From the NCBI RefSeq assembly GCF_020283565.1, contig NC_060065.1, positions 23,920,409 to 23,984,408 of the forward strand: DNA of 64,000 nucleotides, given 5' to 3'. Both the position numbers and the translations under genes were made by a program. Origin of the DNA: Trifolium pratense. Taxonomy: Eukaryota; Streptophyta; Magnoliopsida; Fabales; Fabaceae. Below are positions 13,215 through 25,049 of this stretch, in pieces (the first letter of the stretch is position 1; each line of letters starts with the position of its first letter). The notes beneath the pieces were generated by a model that was given only the letters and a program-made list of their open reading frames with translations, was not told the DNA's origin and ran no database searches.

Positions 13215-16166
13215 AAGTGGTATCAGAGCAGGTCGTCTTCGGACTGTGAGGTTACGTGTCAATTAGAGCCGTTCTGTGCAGTCAGATCGAGTGAGCGTGT
13301 GTGCCAGTTGTGTCTGTCTTTTCTTGTTGTGTGTACTTGATGCGATTGATACTTATCATTGTTATAAGTTATCAAGTCAAGTAGTGGTTGTGTATTTCTA
13401 TGCTTAAAGTTTTAGAAATTTGTGTGGTTTGAACTTTTGGTTTGTAGATGCTTATTGCTAATTGTTGATGATCCAGCATGATGTAAAACTGCATGTGATG
13501 AAGATTTTGTTGAAAACATAAGATTATTTTCTTTTGAGTAAGTGAAAATGAATTTTTCACTAGAGTGAGAAAGGAGTAGGATGTAAGTAGATCCTAATGT
13601 GTGTTGTTATATGTTTGTTTATAACATGTGGTAGATTGATTTCTAGTACTTAGTGTGGTTCTTTAATTGAACTATGTGAATGTATTCTCATGATGAGAAC
13701 TTGTTTTAGAACATGCTATGTTTTATACATGTTTGAGTAGATGTTGTAAGTATGCGGGCAAATGAAATGTAATGCATGTACTTGACTCGATATCTTGTGT
13801 ACATGGATGTTTTGTTGTCTTACATATATTTTAGTTATAAATATATGTATTGGCATGTTGTTGTGTTTATGTATGCTAGTTGTTACGTAGGTTGTTACAT
13901 TAGCATAGATGGGAATAGTGTGTTTATGTATTTTGTAGTGGTGTGTATGTCAAAAGGATTGCACCGGGGTTTTGAGTAGATGCTTAGATATCTTACCTTA
14001 TGTTTACCCTTTGCATACGACATGCATGTGAATGCTGTCGGTATTAGATTTCTCTTGGGAGGAATAAATTTGGAATCGATAGGACGGTTAGGTGCTTACA
14101 CCGGATGTTCTAGTGGAAGTGTAAAGGTGGGTTTGAGATAAGTGGGGGAGAAGATTTTGTCTCTCCAAGATGTTTCGAACGCGAGGAGTAAGGACGAATA
14201 GAGATGTTCTTGAAGTGGATTGTTTAAGATTGAGTAGCGTTGTTCGATGTGGAGTTCTTATTTGGAGAATACTTTGGAGGAAGTATCAGATGATCATTTC
14301 GGAGTGAGTCGGAATGAAGTTGTTTAGCCGTAGGGAGAATGTGGCCATTGGGGAACGATGGAGCAGATTGAATGTTAAGTGAACACCGTTGCTGGGAAAC
14401 GGAGAAGACGTGTGCATCAAGGGTAAGAAAACCTAGTGATGATCATACGACGAGTATGCGAATGGTGAATACCTTGAGGGTTAAGTTAAGTGGGAGATTG
14501 ATGTCCAGGATGGAAGGTGTGGTTAGGGAACTGAAAACCCGATTACAATAAGTGGGACTGGTGGTGTTTCTAGCGGAACTCGTAGCAAGAATGTTCCATT
14601 GTTTGGTTGTCTTTCACTTGATGGTTCATCCTCAAAGAGGAGGAAGAGTGATAAAGATGGAAGCTTTGTTGATGAAAAGTTTTCAGAGGAATCTGATGAG
14701 AGTTGTGTTGGAAATCAACTTTTGATAGTAGCTGAGATTAAATATGGAATTACTAGGTGATCGAGAAGAGCCTAGGAAGGATTTATAGCGGCTGAGTGTG
14801 TTAGAACCGAGTAGTCATTTCTTGGAAAGATTTGAGAAGCTTAGAAAATAGATGTGAAGGTTGGAGAACCGTTAGTGTTATTAAACCAAGGAAAAAGAAG
14901 TGAATTCTCAGAAGTAGATGAGAATGGAATTAAGAAATACCGTGTTAGAAATTGGTATACTTGTTAAGTTATCGAGTGGTAGTGGATTGTACGAGTAGTA
15001 GAGTTATTCCGAGATGGAAATGGGATAACAATTTGATGGATTTTGAAAGAGTTTGTCGAGAAGGAAATATTTTCATTTAGATGGTGATCGGACAATTAGT
15101 GTCGAGGGTGGATGAACCTTTGGAGGTTGAAATAAAGCTAAGTGTGAAGTGTCGTATTTGAATAATTGGAAATAAGAAAGTATCAGAGAAAGTGTTTTGT
15201 ACCATTCGGAAGTAAGAATGAGATTGACAACGACTTATTGGAAAAGTCGGTGGAGACTAAGTGATGTTGGGAACATCGTATATGTTAGAGTAGTATAGTA
15301 ATACTATGTGGTAAGGAAATGAAATATTTTGGATATTTTCATCATGGACGATGAAATGATAGTGAGTCGACGAGTGACTTAAGGTAATATTTTGGATAAG
15401 AATATTTCGACGGGAAATGATATCGGGAAGGTCATGTTAAGGAAGTCAGAAATTGGATAAGAGATTATTTGGAAAATAAAACAGTTATGTTGAATGTTCG
15501 ACGCAATGATTTGGGGAATTGCAAGGAAAAAGAATTTGACGGTTGGATAGTATATTTTTGGCAAGTGTTAAGAAATTTGAGAAGTTAGACAGCAGATGAG
15601 TGTAGAGGTTGTGCTACCGAATGAATAGTTGGAATGAGATTCGGCACAGTGAAACGATTTAAGAAAATGTTGAAAACCTATGGAACTTAAGGAGTTGCGG
15701 AGTATGCAACAGAGGTGTCTTTTCGGAGTGCATTAGACGGAGTAGAATTTGTTTTTTTGGGCGGTGCTGTGAGTACCGAAAGATGTTAAGAGAAAGTTTT
15801 AAGTAGTTTGACGAGAATGGTTTATGCCATCATCACGATTGTTGACTATCTATCGACAAATCGAGGGATTAGCTGTCCTTGATCTATTGTTGATGAGTAG
15901 ACGAGATTGTGTCGATTGGGATTGACTGATTTTGTCAAACTTGGTTTGGTTTGGAGTTTGTATGTTTTGTTGGTACGAATCCGGAAGAAGTGTGATTTTG
16001 AATCGGAGTTTGTGTAAGAGACCGTATCGGTTAAGGTATTATGACTAGAAAACCCGTTGGTTAGAATGCAAGTTGGGAATTAGAAAGTCGGATGAGGGAG
16101 TTTATCCGGAGTTGTGTTTTAGTCGGGTAATTTTCGAGGGCGAAAATCTTTTAAGGGGGGTAGAGT
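13215..16166 (+). mobile_element. Non-coding internal domain of LARD-A
   Basis: Almost 3 kb between PBS and polypurine tract with no ORF recognisable as gag or pol; the plus strand is G-rich. A polypurine tract, AAGGGGGGTAGAG, ends just before the 3' LTR (about 16153-16165). A segment at about 14290-14500 resembles the internal domain of the different element at 42870-43100. Confidence 0.75.
13218..13232 (+). other. Primer-binding site of LARD-A
   Basis: TGGTATCAGAGCAGG, three bases after the LTR end, complements the 3' end of plant initiator methionine tRNA, the usual primer for these retrotransposons. Confidence 0.85.
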
Positions 16167-17092
16167 TGTAACGACCCAAAAATTTAGTATTCGTTATTTA
16201 ATTATTTTATTACGCGAGGGCGTGATTTATAATTAAATTATTAAGTGGCGAATAATCATTTAGCGAGAACGTAAGTTAATGAGCGAGAAGTTACGTTGTT
16301 TGGGCCTTTGGGCGTGGAATAGGCATTGGGCCTAAGCCAAGTGGGCTTTGATCCATGAGAATAGAGAGAGCTATAAGTAGCAAGTCAAACCAATGAATAG
16401 TCTCATAAGTTGCAATTCTTGAGAAAGAGCAAGAGGAGGAGCTCATGAGGGAGAGGGAGAGCTCGTGGGAGAGAAAGAGAAGAGCAAGCTTGTGGATTCG
16501 TCGAGCTAAGGTACGAGAGTTAGATTACATATTCGTGAGTGATTCGAAAGAGGGGAGGATGTCGATTCCTCCATTCCCAAACTCTTTCCACTCTATTTTC
16601 CTTGTGGGTTTTGTGGGTGATTTTCTTAATGGAAAATGGATTCTTTTGATCCTAATATGTGTAGTGAACTCATGGTAGATGAGGTAAACAACTTTGGGGA
16701 GTTGAAAGTGGGTATATGTAGATGTTTGATCAATGATTTGCATGTTTTGTTAAACTTGCTTAAAACCCAAGAAATTGGCATGATTTTGATTATTTGAGGT
16801 ATTTGGATGTTTGGAAGAGATGATTAATGTTCCTTGATACCATATATGTTTGGAATGACTGTTTATATGAATTTATAACATGTTTGGATGAATTTTTGAG
16901 TTGATTCAATGTTAAACCGCCTTAGAAAACTCAAGAACAGATATTTTCTGGTGTGGTTCGCTACCTGTTCGCTACAGCGAACATGTTCGCTACGGATTCG
17001 CTATCTGTTCGCCATGTACCTGTAACCCTCTGATGTAGTTCGCTACCTGTTCGCTACAGCGAACATGTTCGCTACGGGTTCGCTACGGGTTC
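16167..17092 (+). mobile_element. Truncated 3' LTR of LARD-A (926 of 2,643 bp)
   Basis: Matches 10572-11497 at a constant offset of 5,595 bases with no difference noticed. It stops inside the GTTCGCTAC palindrome cluster, where LINE-2 sequence starts (TTC|CAGCATGC). The rest of the LTR and the adjoining LINE-2 stretch between the zinc-binding and RNase H domains are missing, so a deletion or assembly join removed both. Confidence 0.85.
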
Positions 17093-18734
17093 CAGCATGC
17101 TACCATGAAAGTCGAAGTCCAATTTAGGTCATGAGTTCCATGGAAATTGTTGGTTATATTTTTGAATATCCAGTCCCTGCAAGATAAAGAAAAAAAATTA
17201 AAACTCTGGTTAGAAGGCACTAATCTAAGCCATACCTGTGTTGCACTAATGCAATCTCGTAGCACATGGATGACTGTCTCGTCTGCTGCTCCACAAATAT
17301 TGCATAAAGGAGAAATACCAATACCCCATCTGCTCCTACGGTAATTTGTAAGGATACATTCATGCGATGCCATCCACATAAAAGTCTGTATTCTATGAGG
17401 TCCTCTCCAAGCCCAGATGGCCTGCCACTCCCCCTCTATAGAATGAATATGACCACGCTGTATGTTGTAAGCACTTTGAATAGTGAAGTGCTTCGTGTTC
17501 GTTCCTCCCCACCCTATCATATCTCGACCATCCAACTCATTAGGGGGTGGAATGGCTAAAATCTGGTAGGTCATGCTAGTTGTCAAATTCTCAGTCAAGT
17601 AGCTTTGGTTCCAGTCCCCTTTCGAATTCAGAATATCACGCACGTTTAGAGTAGTATCAATGATAGTTTGGCTGCTAGAATTATGCGAGGTACCATCTGG
17701 AATCCACTTGTCCAACCAAAAGTTGATTGTATTGCCATCGCCTAATTGCCAAACCATATTTTCTTGGAATTTATCCCAAATATCTGTTATGGCTTTCCAA
17801 AGAGGGGAATCATAAGGTTGAGAATTTATGCTGAATCAGAGGTCTTTATTCCTACCATACTTGCTATAGAGGACTCTACACCACAAATCCTTAGGATTAG
17901 TGATCAAGTTCCAAAGCATTTTCATAAGGAATGCCTCGTTCATTTGATGGGGGGCTCTTGATGCCTAGACCACCATTCTTTTTTGGAAGGCAACAAACTT
18001 CCCAATTAATCAGATGTGGCTTGCGACGTTGATCAGTATCCCCCCATAAAATGCTTCTTTGTATTTTCTCCATCTCATCACACAGAGTCTTAGGAAGTCT
18101 AGCATATTGCATATGATAATAAGGGATGGAGCTGAGAACAGATTTAGATAGAGTGAGTCTACCAGCAAAACTTAGACATTGTTGTTTCCATCCACTTAGT
18201 CTGTTTTGAATCTTATCAATAATATGACGAAGTTTTCCCCGTGTAGTCCTCCCAGGTGCAATACTAGCTCCCAAATAGGTATCCACTGTAGTAGCCTGAG
18301 CAAATCCTGTATGATGCAAAATATCCTCCCTAAGTTGTTGATCCACATTCTTGGAGAAGAAAACTTGAGTTTTTTTTTTATTAATCTTTTGGCCAGATGC
18401 TTTAAAAAAAAGCTCTAGACAATGCATCACACAATGTGCCTGTTCAATAGAAGTCTCTGCAAAAAGAAGAAGATCATCAACAAAAAGGAGGTGTGAAATT
18501 TGAGGGCCAGATCTACCTGCTCGCATCGGTTTCCAATACTTAGCCTCTACCTGATCAGCAATAATGTGAGACAAACGGTCCATACATATAACAAAAAGGT
18601 AAGGAGATAGAGGGTCCCCTTGTCTAATGCCTCAAGAAGGGATAAAAGTATCAGTTTTTTCACCATTCCAAAGAAGTTTATATGAGGGAGAATTAATACA
18701 ATGCCTAATGATGTTAATAACCTTAGGAGGAAAC
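17093..18734 (-). mobile_element. LINE-2, middle fragment: RT C-terminal half and zinc-binding domain (pseudogene)
   Basis: Reading down the minus strand from 18734: FPPKVINIIRHCINSPSYK, then GIRQGDPLSPYLFVICMDRL, then the RT catalytic SHLLFVDDLLLFAETS (FVDD). It continues with KINKKKTQVFFS, YLGASIAPGRTTRGKL, QRSILWGDTDQRRKPHLINW and, after a frameshift near 17900, a zinc-binding domain (CNICGAADETVIHVLRDC). A TGA at 18632-18634 sits directly before GIRQGDP; a CGA-to-TGA change would explain it. Non-autonomous remnant. Confidence 0.85.
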
Positions 18735-18737
18735 TTA

Positions 18738-19748
18738 AGGGGGATGTATTGAATTGAGATTTCAAAGGATTTTAAAAGATTTTTTTATTATAAAAAAATC
18801 TTGTGGTATTCAATCAAGACTTTTACAAAAGTTCAGTAAATCTTGTGGTATTCAATTAAGACAATCATGATTTTTTTTTCAGGGCAATGAAATCTGTTGG
18901 TATTCAATTGAGATTTCTTATCATTTATAAAATGTCCATTGGTATTCAAAAGTCTACCGATTTTGATGGATTTTGTTATGGAATGGATTTCGTGAGACTT
19001 TTTAGTTGAAAGTATAAATACTACACTCCTCAAATAATCCCACTCCAAACCCTGGGATTGTTCCTGCTCTCCCATAGACTTTTTTTCCCTATTGCCGTCG
19101 GAACTCATCGGTTCAAAATATGTTCTTCTCTTATAACTTGTTATATAGTCCATACATATAATTATAAACCTCTAACATAATTTTACAGAGTTTCTTCTCT
19201 TACAAGTGGAATGGATTATATATACTTTTCAATCAATTATAACTTGCGTCAGATCAAAAATTTCTTCAATGTATATCACTCACAAAAAATGATTTGCTAT
19301 ATTGTTCAATAATCATCATACATATATCACTCTCAAAATTCTTTAACATAACTTTTTTTTTGTTTTTGTACTAATTTAACGTGTAATTTTTTTCCCATCT
19401 GTTATGTTGTTTATTTTTTATTTGTTTTGTTTTGTTTTCTTGATTGATTGATTTTTATTTTGTTATATTGATTAATTGTTATTATTAATATTGGATGTTA
19501 TTTTAGGAAATCAATAACTTTGTTTCTTTTTTAAAAAAAAATTACTGAATCATTTAAAATCATAAAAATCCATAAAGTACTCTAAAATCTAGAAAATATG
19601 TGTAATCAATTCTTTAAAGTCTTGATTTGAAAATCATGATTGTTAAAAATGTCATTTAAAATCCCACAAAGTCAATACAATCCCACAAAATCTTCAAGAC
19701 TTTTTTTGTTAAAATAGTCCTTTAAAATCTCAATTCAATACACCCCCC
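18738..19748. mobile_element. Tourist-like (PIF/Harbinger) element, 1,011 bp, inside LINE-2
   Basis: Long terminal inverted repeats share the run TGTATTGAATTGAGATTT, preceded by G-rich tips (AGGGGGA and GGGGGG). TTA lies on both sides (18735-18737, 19749-19751). Excision restores the LINE codons S-E-C-K-F-P-P-K across the site. The interior repeats a TCTTGTGGTATTCAAT motif near the left end. No transposase is seen. Confidence 0.85.
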
Positions 19749-19751
19749 TTA

Positions 19752-20406
19752 CATTCAGAAAGACAATTTTCAATAAAATTCCAATTGAGACGGTTGTAAG
19801 CCTTCTCCAAATCAATTTTAATAGATATAAACATTTTTTTACCATTCATCCTAGACATTGCATGCATCATTTCTTGGGCTACAATAATATTATGGTGAAT
19901 AGTTCGCCCTGGAATGAAGCTTGATTGGTAAGGAGATATGATATCGTTAAGCAAAGGTTTGATCCTATTAACAATCACCTTTGTGATGATCTTGTATATC
20001 ACATTACATAAAGCAATCGGACGAAATTGAGAAACTAACTCAGGCCTGTCAACTTTAGGTATCATCACAATAAGAGTATTATTAATTAAAGAGATTAGAG
20101 AAGGATTTAACCAAACCTGATTAACATACTGATAAAGAGAATCTGAAATAGTTTCCCAACAATTTTGGAAAAAAAGAGCAGGGAAACCATCTTCACCGGG
20201 AGCCTTAAGGGGACCCATGTCAAAGAGGGCTTTCTTGCACTCAGCCATCAGAATCGGAGAGTTCAAAGAATCATGATGACCTTCAATATTCATCGGATAG
20301 GTGGCCCACGAAATGACATCTTCACGAACATGCTCCTCTTCATGATATAAATTAATATAAAAATTTCTTACCATGTCTTTGAGTCTGTCAGAATCATCAA
20401 CCCACT
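19752..20406 (-). mobile_element. LINE-2, 5' fragment: RT N-terminal half
   Basis: The minus strand encodes WVDDSDRLKDMVRNFYINLY, PLKAPGEDGFPALFFQNCW, IPKVDRPELVSQFRPIALCN, SSFIPGRTIHHNIIVAQEMMH and ISIKIDLEKAYNRLNWNFIE. In the last motif the usual KAYDR reads KAYNR, while the catalytic D of KID is kept. Its upstream side is cut by the Ogre-like LTR at 20407. Confidence 0.85.
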
Positions 20407-22479
20407 TGAAGCGGCTGGAAAAATGCGCGGGCGGTAATACGCTCGCTTAGACAGTAAAGTCGCCACCGAACTTTATTTATTCCCGTAGGAAAGGGAAAAT
20501 ATCGATAAAACCTTGGAAGAAATGGGAAGATGGTCGTCGCAACCATTTCCAAGTTCGGGAGTCGATTATGCGAGAGGAAGGTATTAGCACCCCTCACATC
20601 CGTTGTATTCAACGGGAACCTTCTCGTTAATTTTAGAGCTAAAAAGAGTGTTTTAATTTATTTGCTTGCTTTTTATTAATCATCGGAGTTATTTACAAGA
20701 GGGGGAAAAAGTTAGTTTTTTATTAGTGGGCTCGACAAGATGTTGAATCCTGCTCCTACGTATTCCCTGGTGCGATGGGAAACTCAAAGCCCCGTAGTTC
20801 TGGGTAGAAAATGTTTGTGTGTTGGTTGATTTTATTTGTGAAAATTTACTTGTCGCGCTTTAGCGAAAAAAGTTTGTTTGATTGAAAAAAAGACGAACTC
20901 GCGCTTGAATGATGGTACCCATTTTTGAGAAAAATAATAACAATTAAAAGTGCGCGTATGAGCGCGAAAAGTGAGCAAAGTTTGATGAGTTGAGATTGAT
21001 TTTAAGTTAAGGAAGACAAACAACCGGTAGGCAAGGCGCATGGCCAGCGTTCGGTCATTTGAGGTATGAGCGGATGTACATCCGCCGGTCCCTTTTTAAT
21101 CCAAATTATTTAATTATAAAAATCTGATTGGAACTCTATGAAACAAACTGAACTAAATTATTTTGCATCGTGAATTCGATATCAATTTTCTTTTAATATA
21201 CCCCTCTTAAAATACTAAAACATCACCGATTCATATGTATACCACTATCACTATGTACAACATATATAGATCATGTCAAAGAGAACAATTCATAAACTAT
21301 GGTTACAACATATATATCGTACACATATGATTAAGTTTCAAAGCATCCACTCACATGCATCATATCATATAACTAATTAATAACGAAATTGATCAAAACA
21401 CATTATCAAAATATATATAAACACATTATCAAAACACACAGAATCATAGATAACATAGAACACGCAAAAGAAAAGGAAGGCTATACTCAATATCACTAAA
21501 AGCAGTTCTTAATATGAGATTGTTAAGCGCTCTTACTTGGTTTTGCAGTGAACTTCCTAAATTTGATAGTTTGCTCCTCTTCTCCTAAGCCTATCAGTTT
21601 CCCTTCTTTCAATTTGCAGGTTCCTATTTTTTGTATTGTGGCTACTGATTTTGAATCAAAGTGGAAACAGCGTGCAGTGAAAAACGCAGCACTGCTGCCG
21701 TTCTTGTACTGTGGTTTTTTGGTTTGGTCTCCTCTAATTTTCTGCCTCAAATCTTTTGTGTTTTTTTTTGTTCTCTTTTTTTTGTGATGGTTTGATTTAT
21801 AGTGATGATTATGATTGATGAATGTTGGTATGGAAGAATGTGGCGCAGCAACAAACTGCTACTGCGTTTTCTTTCTCTGTTGATTTTTTGTTCTCAGTTT
21901 TTGGTTCTCCCCCTCTTGTTTTTGCGTGTCCCCTCATTTATATAACATCAAGATTGAGTTTAGAAATCTGATTGTTTTTTTAATTCTGGAATGAAATTAT
22001 GACTTGAATGTGAATCATGAAGGAATGAAAATTTTCCTTTTTGGTTTGATTTGTTCTCATCTTCAACTAATGTGATTCAATGTTTTCCTTTTTGGTTTGA
22101 TTTGTTCTCATCTTCAACTAATGTGATTCAATGTTGTTTATGAGTGAAATTTGAATTTTCCTTTCTTGATGGATTAATACGCGTACTCAGCTGTTGTCAT
22201 CCTTATGTTTTGATTTTTTTTTTAATAATGATAGTAACAAAAGAAAATAAATATTAAACTTTTTTTTTGGATTTTTTCAAGAAAATTATCAAAAAAACTT
22301 TAAACAAAAATGAAATATTTATAAAAAAGACATTAGTGGAACTCGAACACGCAACCTCATGCTTGAAACTCTTTGAACACTCTTTTCACTACCAAATCAG
22401 CTAATTCACATATTTTAAAAAAAATTGCGACACAAAACCTTATATGACAAAAAGAGTGGGCAAAATTTAGGGTACTACA
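20407..22479 (-). mobile_element. 3' LTR of an Ogre/Tat-like gypsy element (about 2.07 kb)
   Basis: On the minus strand the LTR starts TGTAGTACCCTAAATTTTGCCC at 22479 and ends about 20407, where LINE-2 begins. Its distal part holds GGTGGCGACTTTACTGTC and GCGCATTTTTCCAGCCGC, a style I associate with legume Ogre/Tat LTRs. No protein domain is available to confirm this. It contains a 51-bp direct duplication near 22035-22135 and a tRNA-like relic near 22325-22420. CCACT at 20402-20406 would be the target-site duplication; its partner is out of view. Confidence 0.6.
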
Positions 22480-22496
22480 GCTGCCCCTATTTAATT
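22480..22496 (-). other. Polypurine tract of the Ogre-like element
   Basis: Minus-strand AATTAAATAGGGGCAGC abuts the TG of the LTR. It sets the orientation: the internal region lies at higher coordinates. Confidence 0.7.
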
Positions 22497-22639
22497 ATTT
22501 TTCACTCGAAGTCATGGCTGACGACAGTCTTCATGTACTCATGGTGAAAGATAATTAAATACAAAAGGACCCAAATTTTGTCCATGGAGGTAAGTTGTGT
22601 ACGAGGATGGTACTCTAGATTACCAGTACATATGGAACT

Positions 22640-23302
22640 TGTAACACCCTTAATTTTTACCCTTTAATTTTATTTGTAAAATGTATCTTTAATAAAAATG
22701 CAGCGGAAACAAACTCATAAACAAAACTAATTTGTCCGAAAGATTCAAATTACTAAGGTAAACACCACGGTTCAATTTAAAAATTCGTAAAGCAATAAAT
22801 CAACTAAAATAAAATTTAGAGTTCCCCCATAGGACTCCCTAGCAGAGCGACTCAATTATTGAAAACGCAAAAGGAAGACAACTCCTAATGCCATCTCCGG
22901 ACTCTCAGCTAAGCATCATTGTTTACCTGAAAAACCTACGATTGCACATCGTAGGGGCGAACCAGAAAAGGGGTGAGTAACAACGTCACACAATTAACTG
23001 AATTCTATAGTAATATAAGACGTAGCCAAACACATAGTAACAACAAGCAACATATTATCCTTTTGGACGACTGAATACTCACACAACACAACTCTTAGAT
23101 ACCACAACTCAACAAGCTAATACACACGCGCTACCAACGATTCATCAACTTCATTGCTACATCATTACTACACCATTATAAATATATAATTCGATATCAT
23201 TATGACATCTTTGCTACCTCATGACTACCTCATAATAATAATAATAATATATACGACATCATTTTGATATCTTTACTACCTCATGACTACCTCATAATAA
23301 TA

Positions 23303-23348
<46 letters not shown>

Positions 23349-25004
23349 TACTTCAACAACATTATAATCATTATAATATTATAATTCAACATCGTTATTA
23401 ATAATATAGCTCAACACTTATTAATAACCAACTACAACAACATGACTAAAACGACACTGCTACTAATAACGAACAACGATTTAAGACAACACCAACGATA
23501 GTCCAATATTAGTCAAACTAATTAGTTTACTCTTTTTAACAGCGACCGACCAATACCCGAAACAGCCCCGACTCAAGTAATTTAATTAAAAACTGATTTG
23601 CAATTTTAGTTAGAAAATTAACTCAATTTAATAGACAACAATTATGAAATAATTTCAAATCTAGGTACCAGAGAGAGTGAATCACACTAAAGGTTTCTAA
23701 ATATTCAAAATACTGTACATAATTTTTTTGGGAAATTTTCACGAAATTATAATATTTTTAATCACATTTTTACTCTAAATAATTAATTAAAAATAGCTAC
23801 GAGTGTCCAACAATTATCAAAGTGGTACCAAAATTTGCGTAAAATTATTTACTATTTTACTGTAAAAAGAAATAAAACAATTGGAGTCCCCTAAAGGGCT
23901 CACGCGCCACCACTCTCCGGGGCTGCGACTGGGCGAAGGGAAGTGACACTGTTCACCTGCTTCTTCACCCGATTTGCTGTAAAACGGGTCGTTCGACCCG
24001 GAATCCGACCCGGTTATTTCTCTCTCGTTTCTCAACGATATTCAACGTTCTATATATCGTTTTGATCATCGTTCGATTTTAAAGAGATACCTATAATTAT
24101 TTTTAAAATTCGGCAATTGAATCGCATGTAAAAAGAGGGTCCAAGCTATCTTTAAAATTGAACAACAACCTCTTATATGGACGTTCAAAGTCCAACCCAA
24201 GATTATCCTAGTTACTTCTATAAACTAGTTTAGACACCCAAATCATCATGGGAACAGTGGCTTGTATGTTAGTAACACAAAATCTTAGTTTACTAAAATT
24301 GTGGTGTTTAAAGTTTTCTTCCTTTTCTTTTCCTTTCTATAAAAATGACAACACCCTTATTGGCAACTCATTCAAACTTAACAGCACATAGGACGCGATT
24401 TTTCAAACACAACACACAAGAGCAACAATATCATATGGTGATTGGAAAGCAACCAATACGCATAGTAGCAACAACAACACAACAACAATAACACTAGCAA
24501 TTAATAATAAGACGACCGCATTCATAAAACTATAAATCTACAATTCCCTAAGTGAGTTGAACAAACCCCTTACCTGTCTAGTAGTGATCTCCGTGGTTTT
24601 TCTCCTCTTTCTTTCTCTCGTGAATCCTCTCTTTTCTTCTCTATTTTATTTTTCTGTTTCGGTAAAATAGTGGGCAATCCTAATTTGTCACTACTTTAGC
24701 CTATTTATAAAAAAAAACTAGGTTATTTTATGTCTCCAAGTTATAAGGATTTTGTTTTATTATTTAATATTTATTATTATTTTATTACCTCCCAATGCAT
24801 GCTACAAGGCCCAATTTCTCTAACTACTTCTAAATCATTTATTTTCCTACTTATGTACTTCAAATTTCCGTCAACTAATTATTTAACATGCTAAAATAAT
24901 TAGATAATCACGCAAACACATCTAAACCATTAATTCCTAACAAAATAGACAAGGATTAACTAAATTCTAAATAAACGAATAATTCTAAAAGTCGGGGCGT
25001 TACA
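22640..25004 (-). repeat. 3' LTR of the TR-GAG element
   Basis: 2,365 bp, nearly identical to 26125-28480. The (AAT)n tract near 23295-23346 is three units longer than in the other LTR. Confidence 0.9.
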
Positions 25005-25018
25005 ACTCTCCCCCACTT
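25005..25018 (-). other. Polypurine tract of the TR-GAG element
   Basis: Minus-strand AAGTGGGGGAGAGT directly precedes the 3' LTR. Confidence 0.85.
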
Positions 25019-25049
25019 ATAGAATTTTCGTCCTCGAAAATTAGTTACC

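Noticed and set aside
18833..19153. 106-codon ORF inside the Tourist-like element
   Set aside because: Overlaps A/T-rich internal repeats and has no transposase motif.
21523..21787. Two overlapping ORFs of about 75-79 codons in the Ogre-like LTR
   Set aside because: Opposite-strand shadows in non-coding LTR sequence; no domain and no conserved start.
23817..24035. 72-codon ORF repeated at 27293-27511
   Set aside because: It is duplicated only because both lie in the two LTRs of the TR-GAG element; no known domain.
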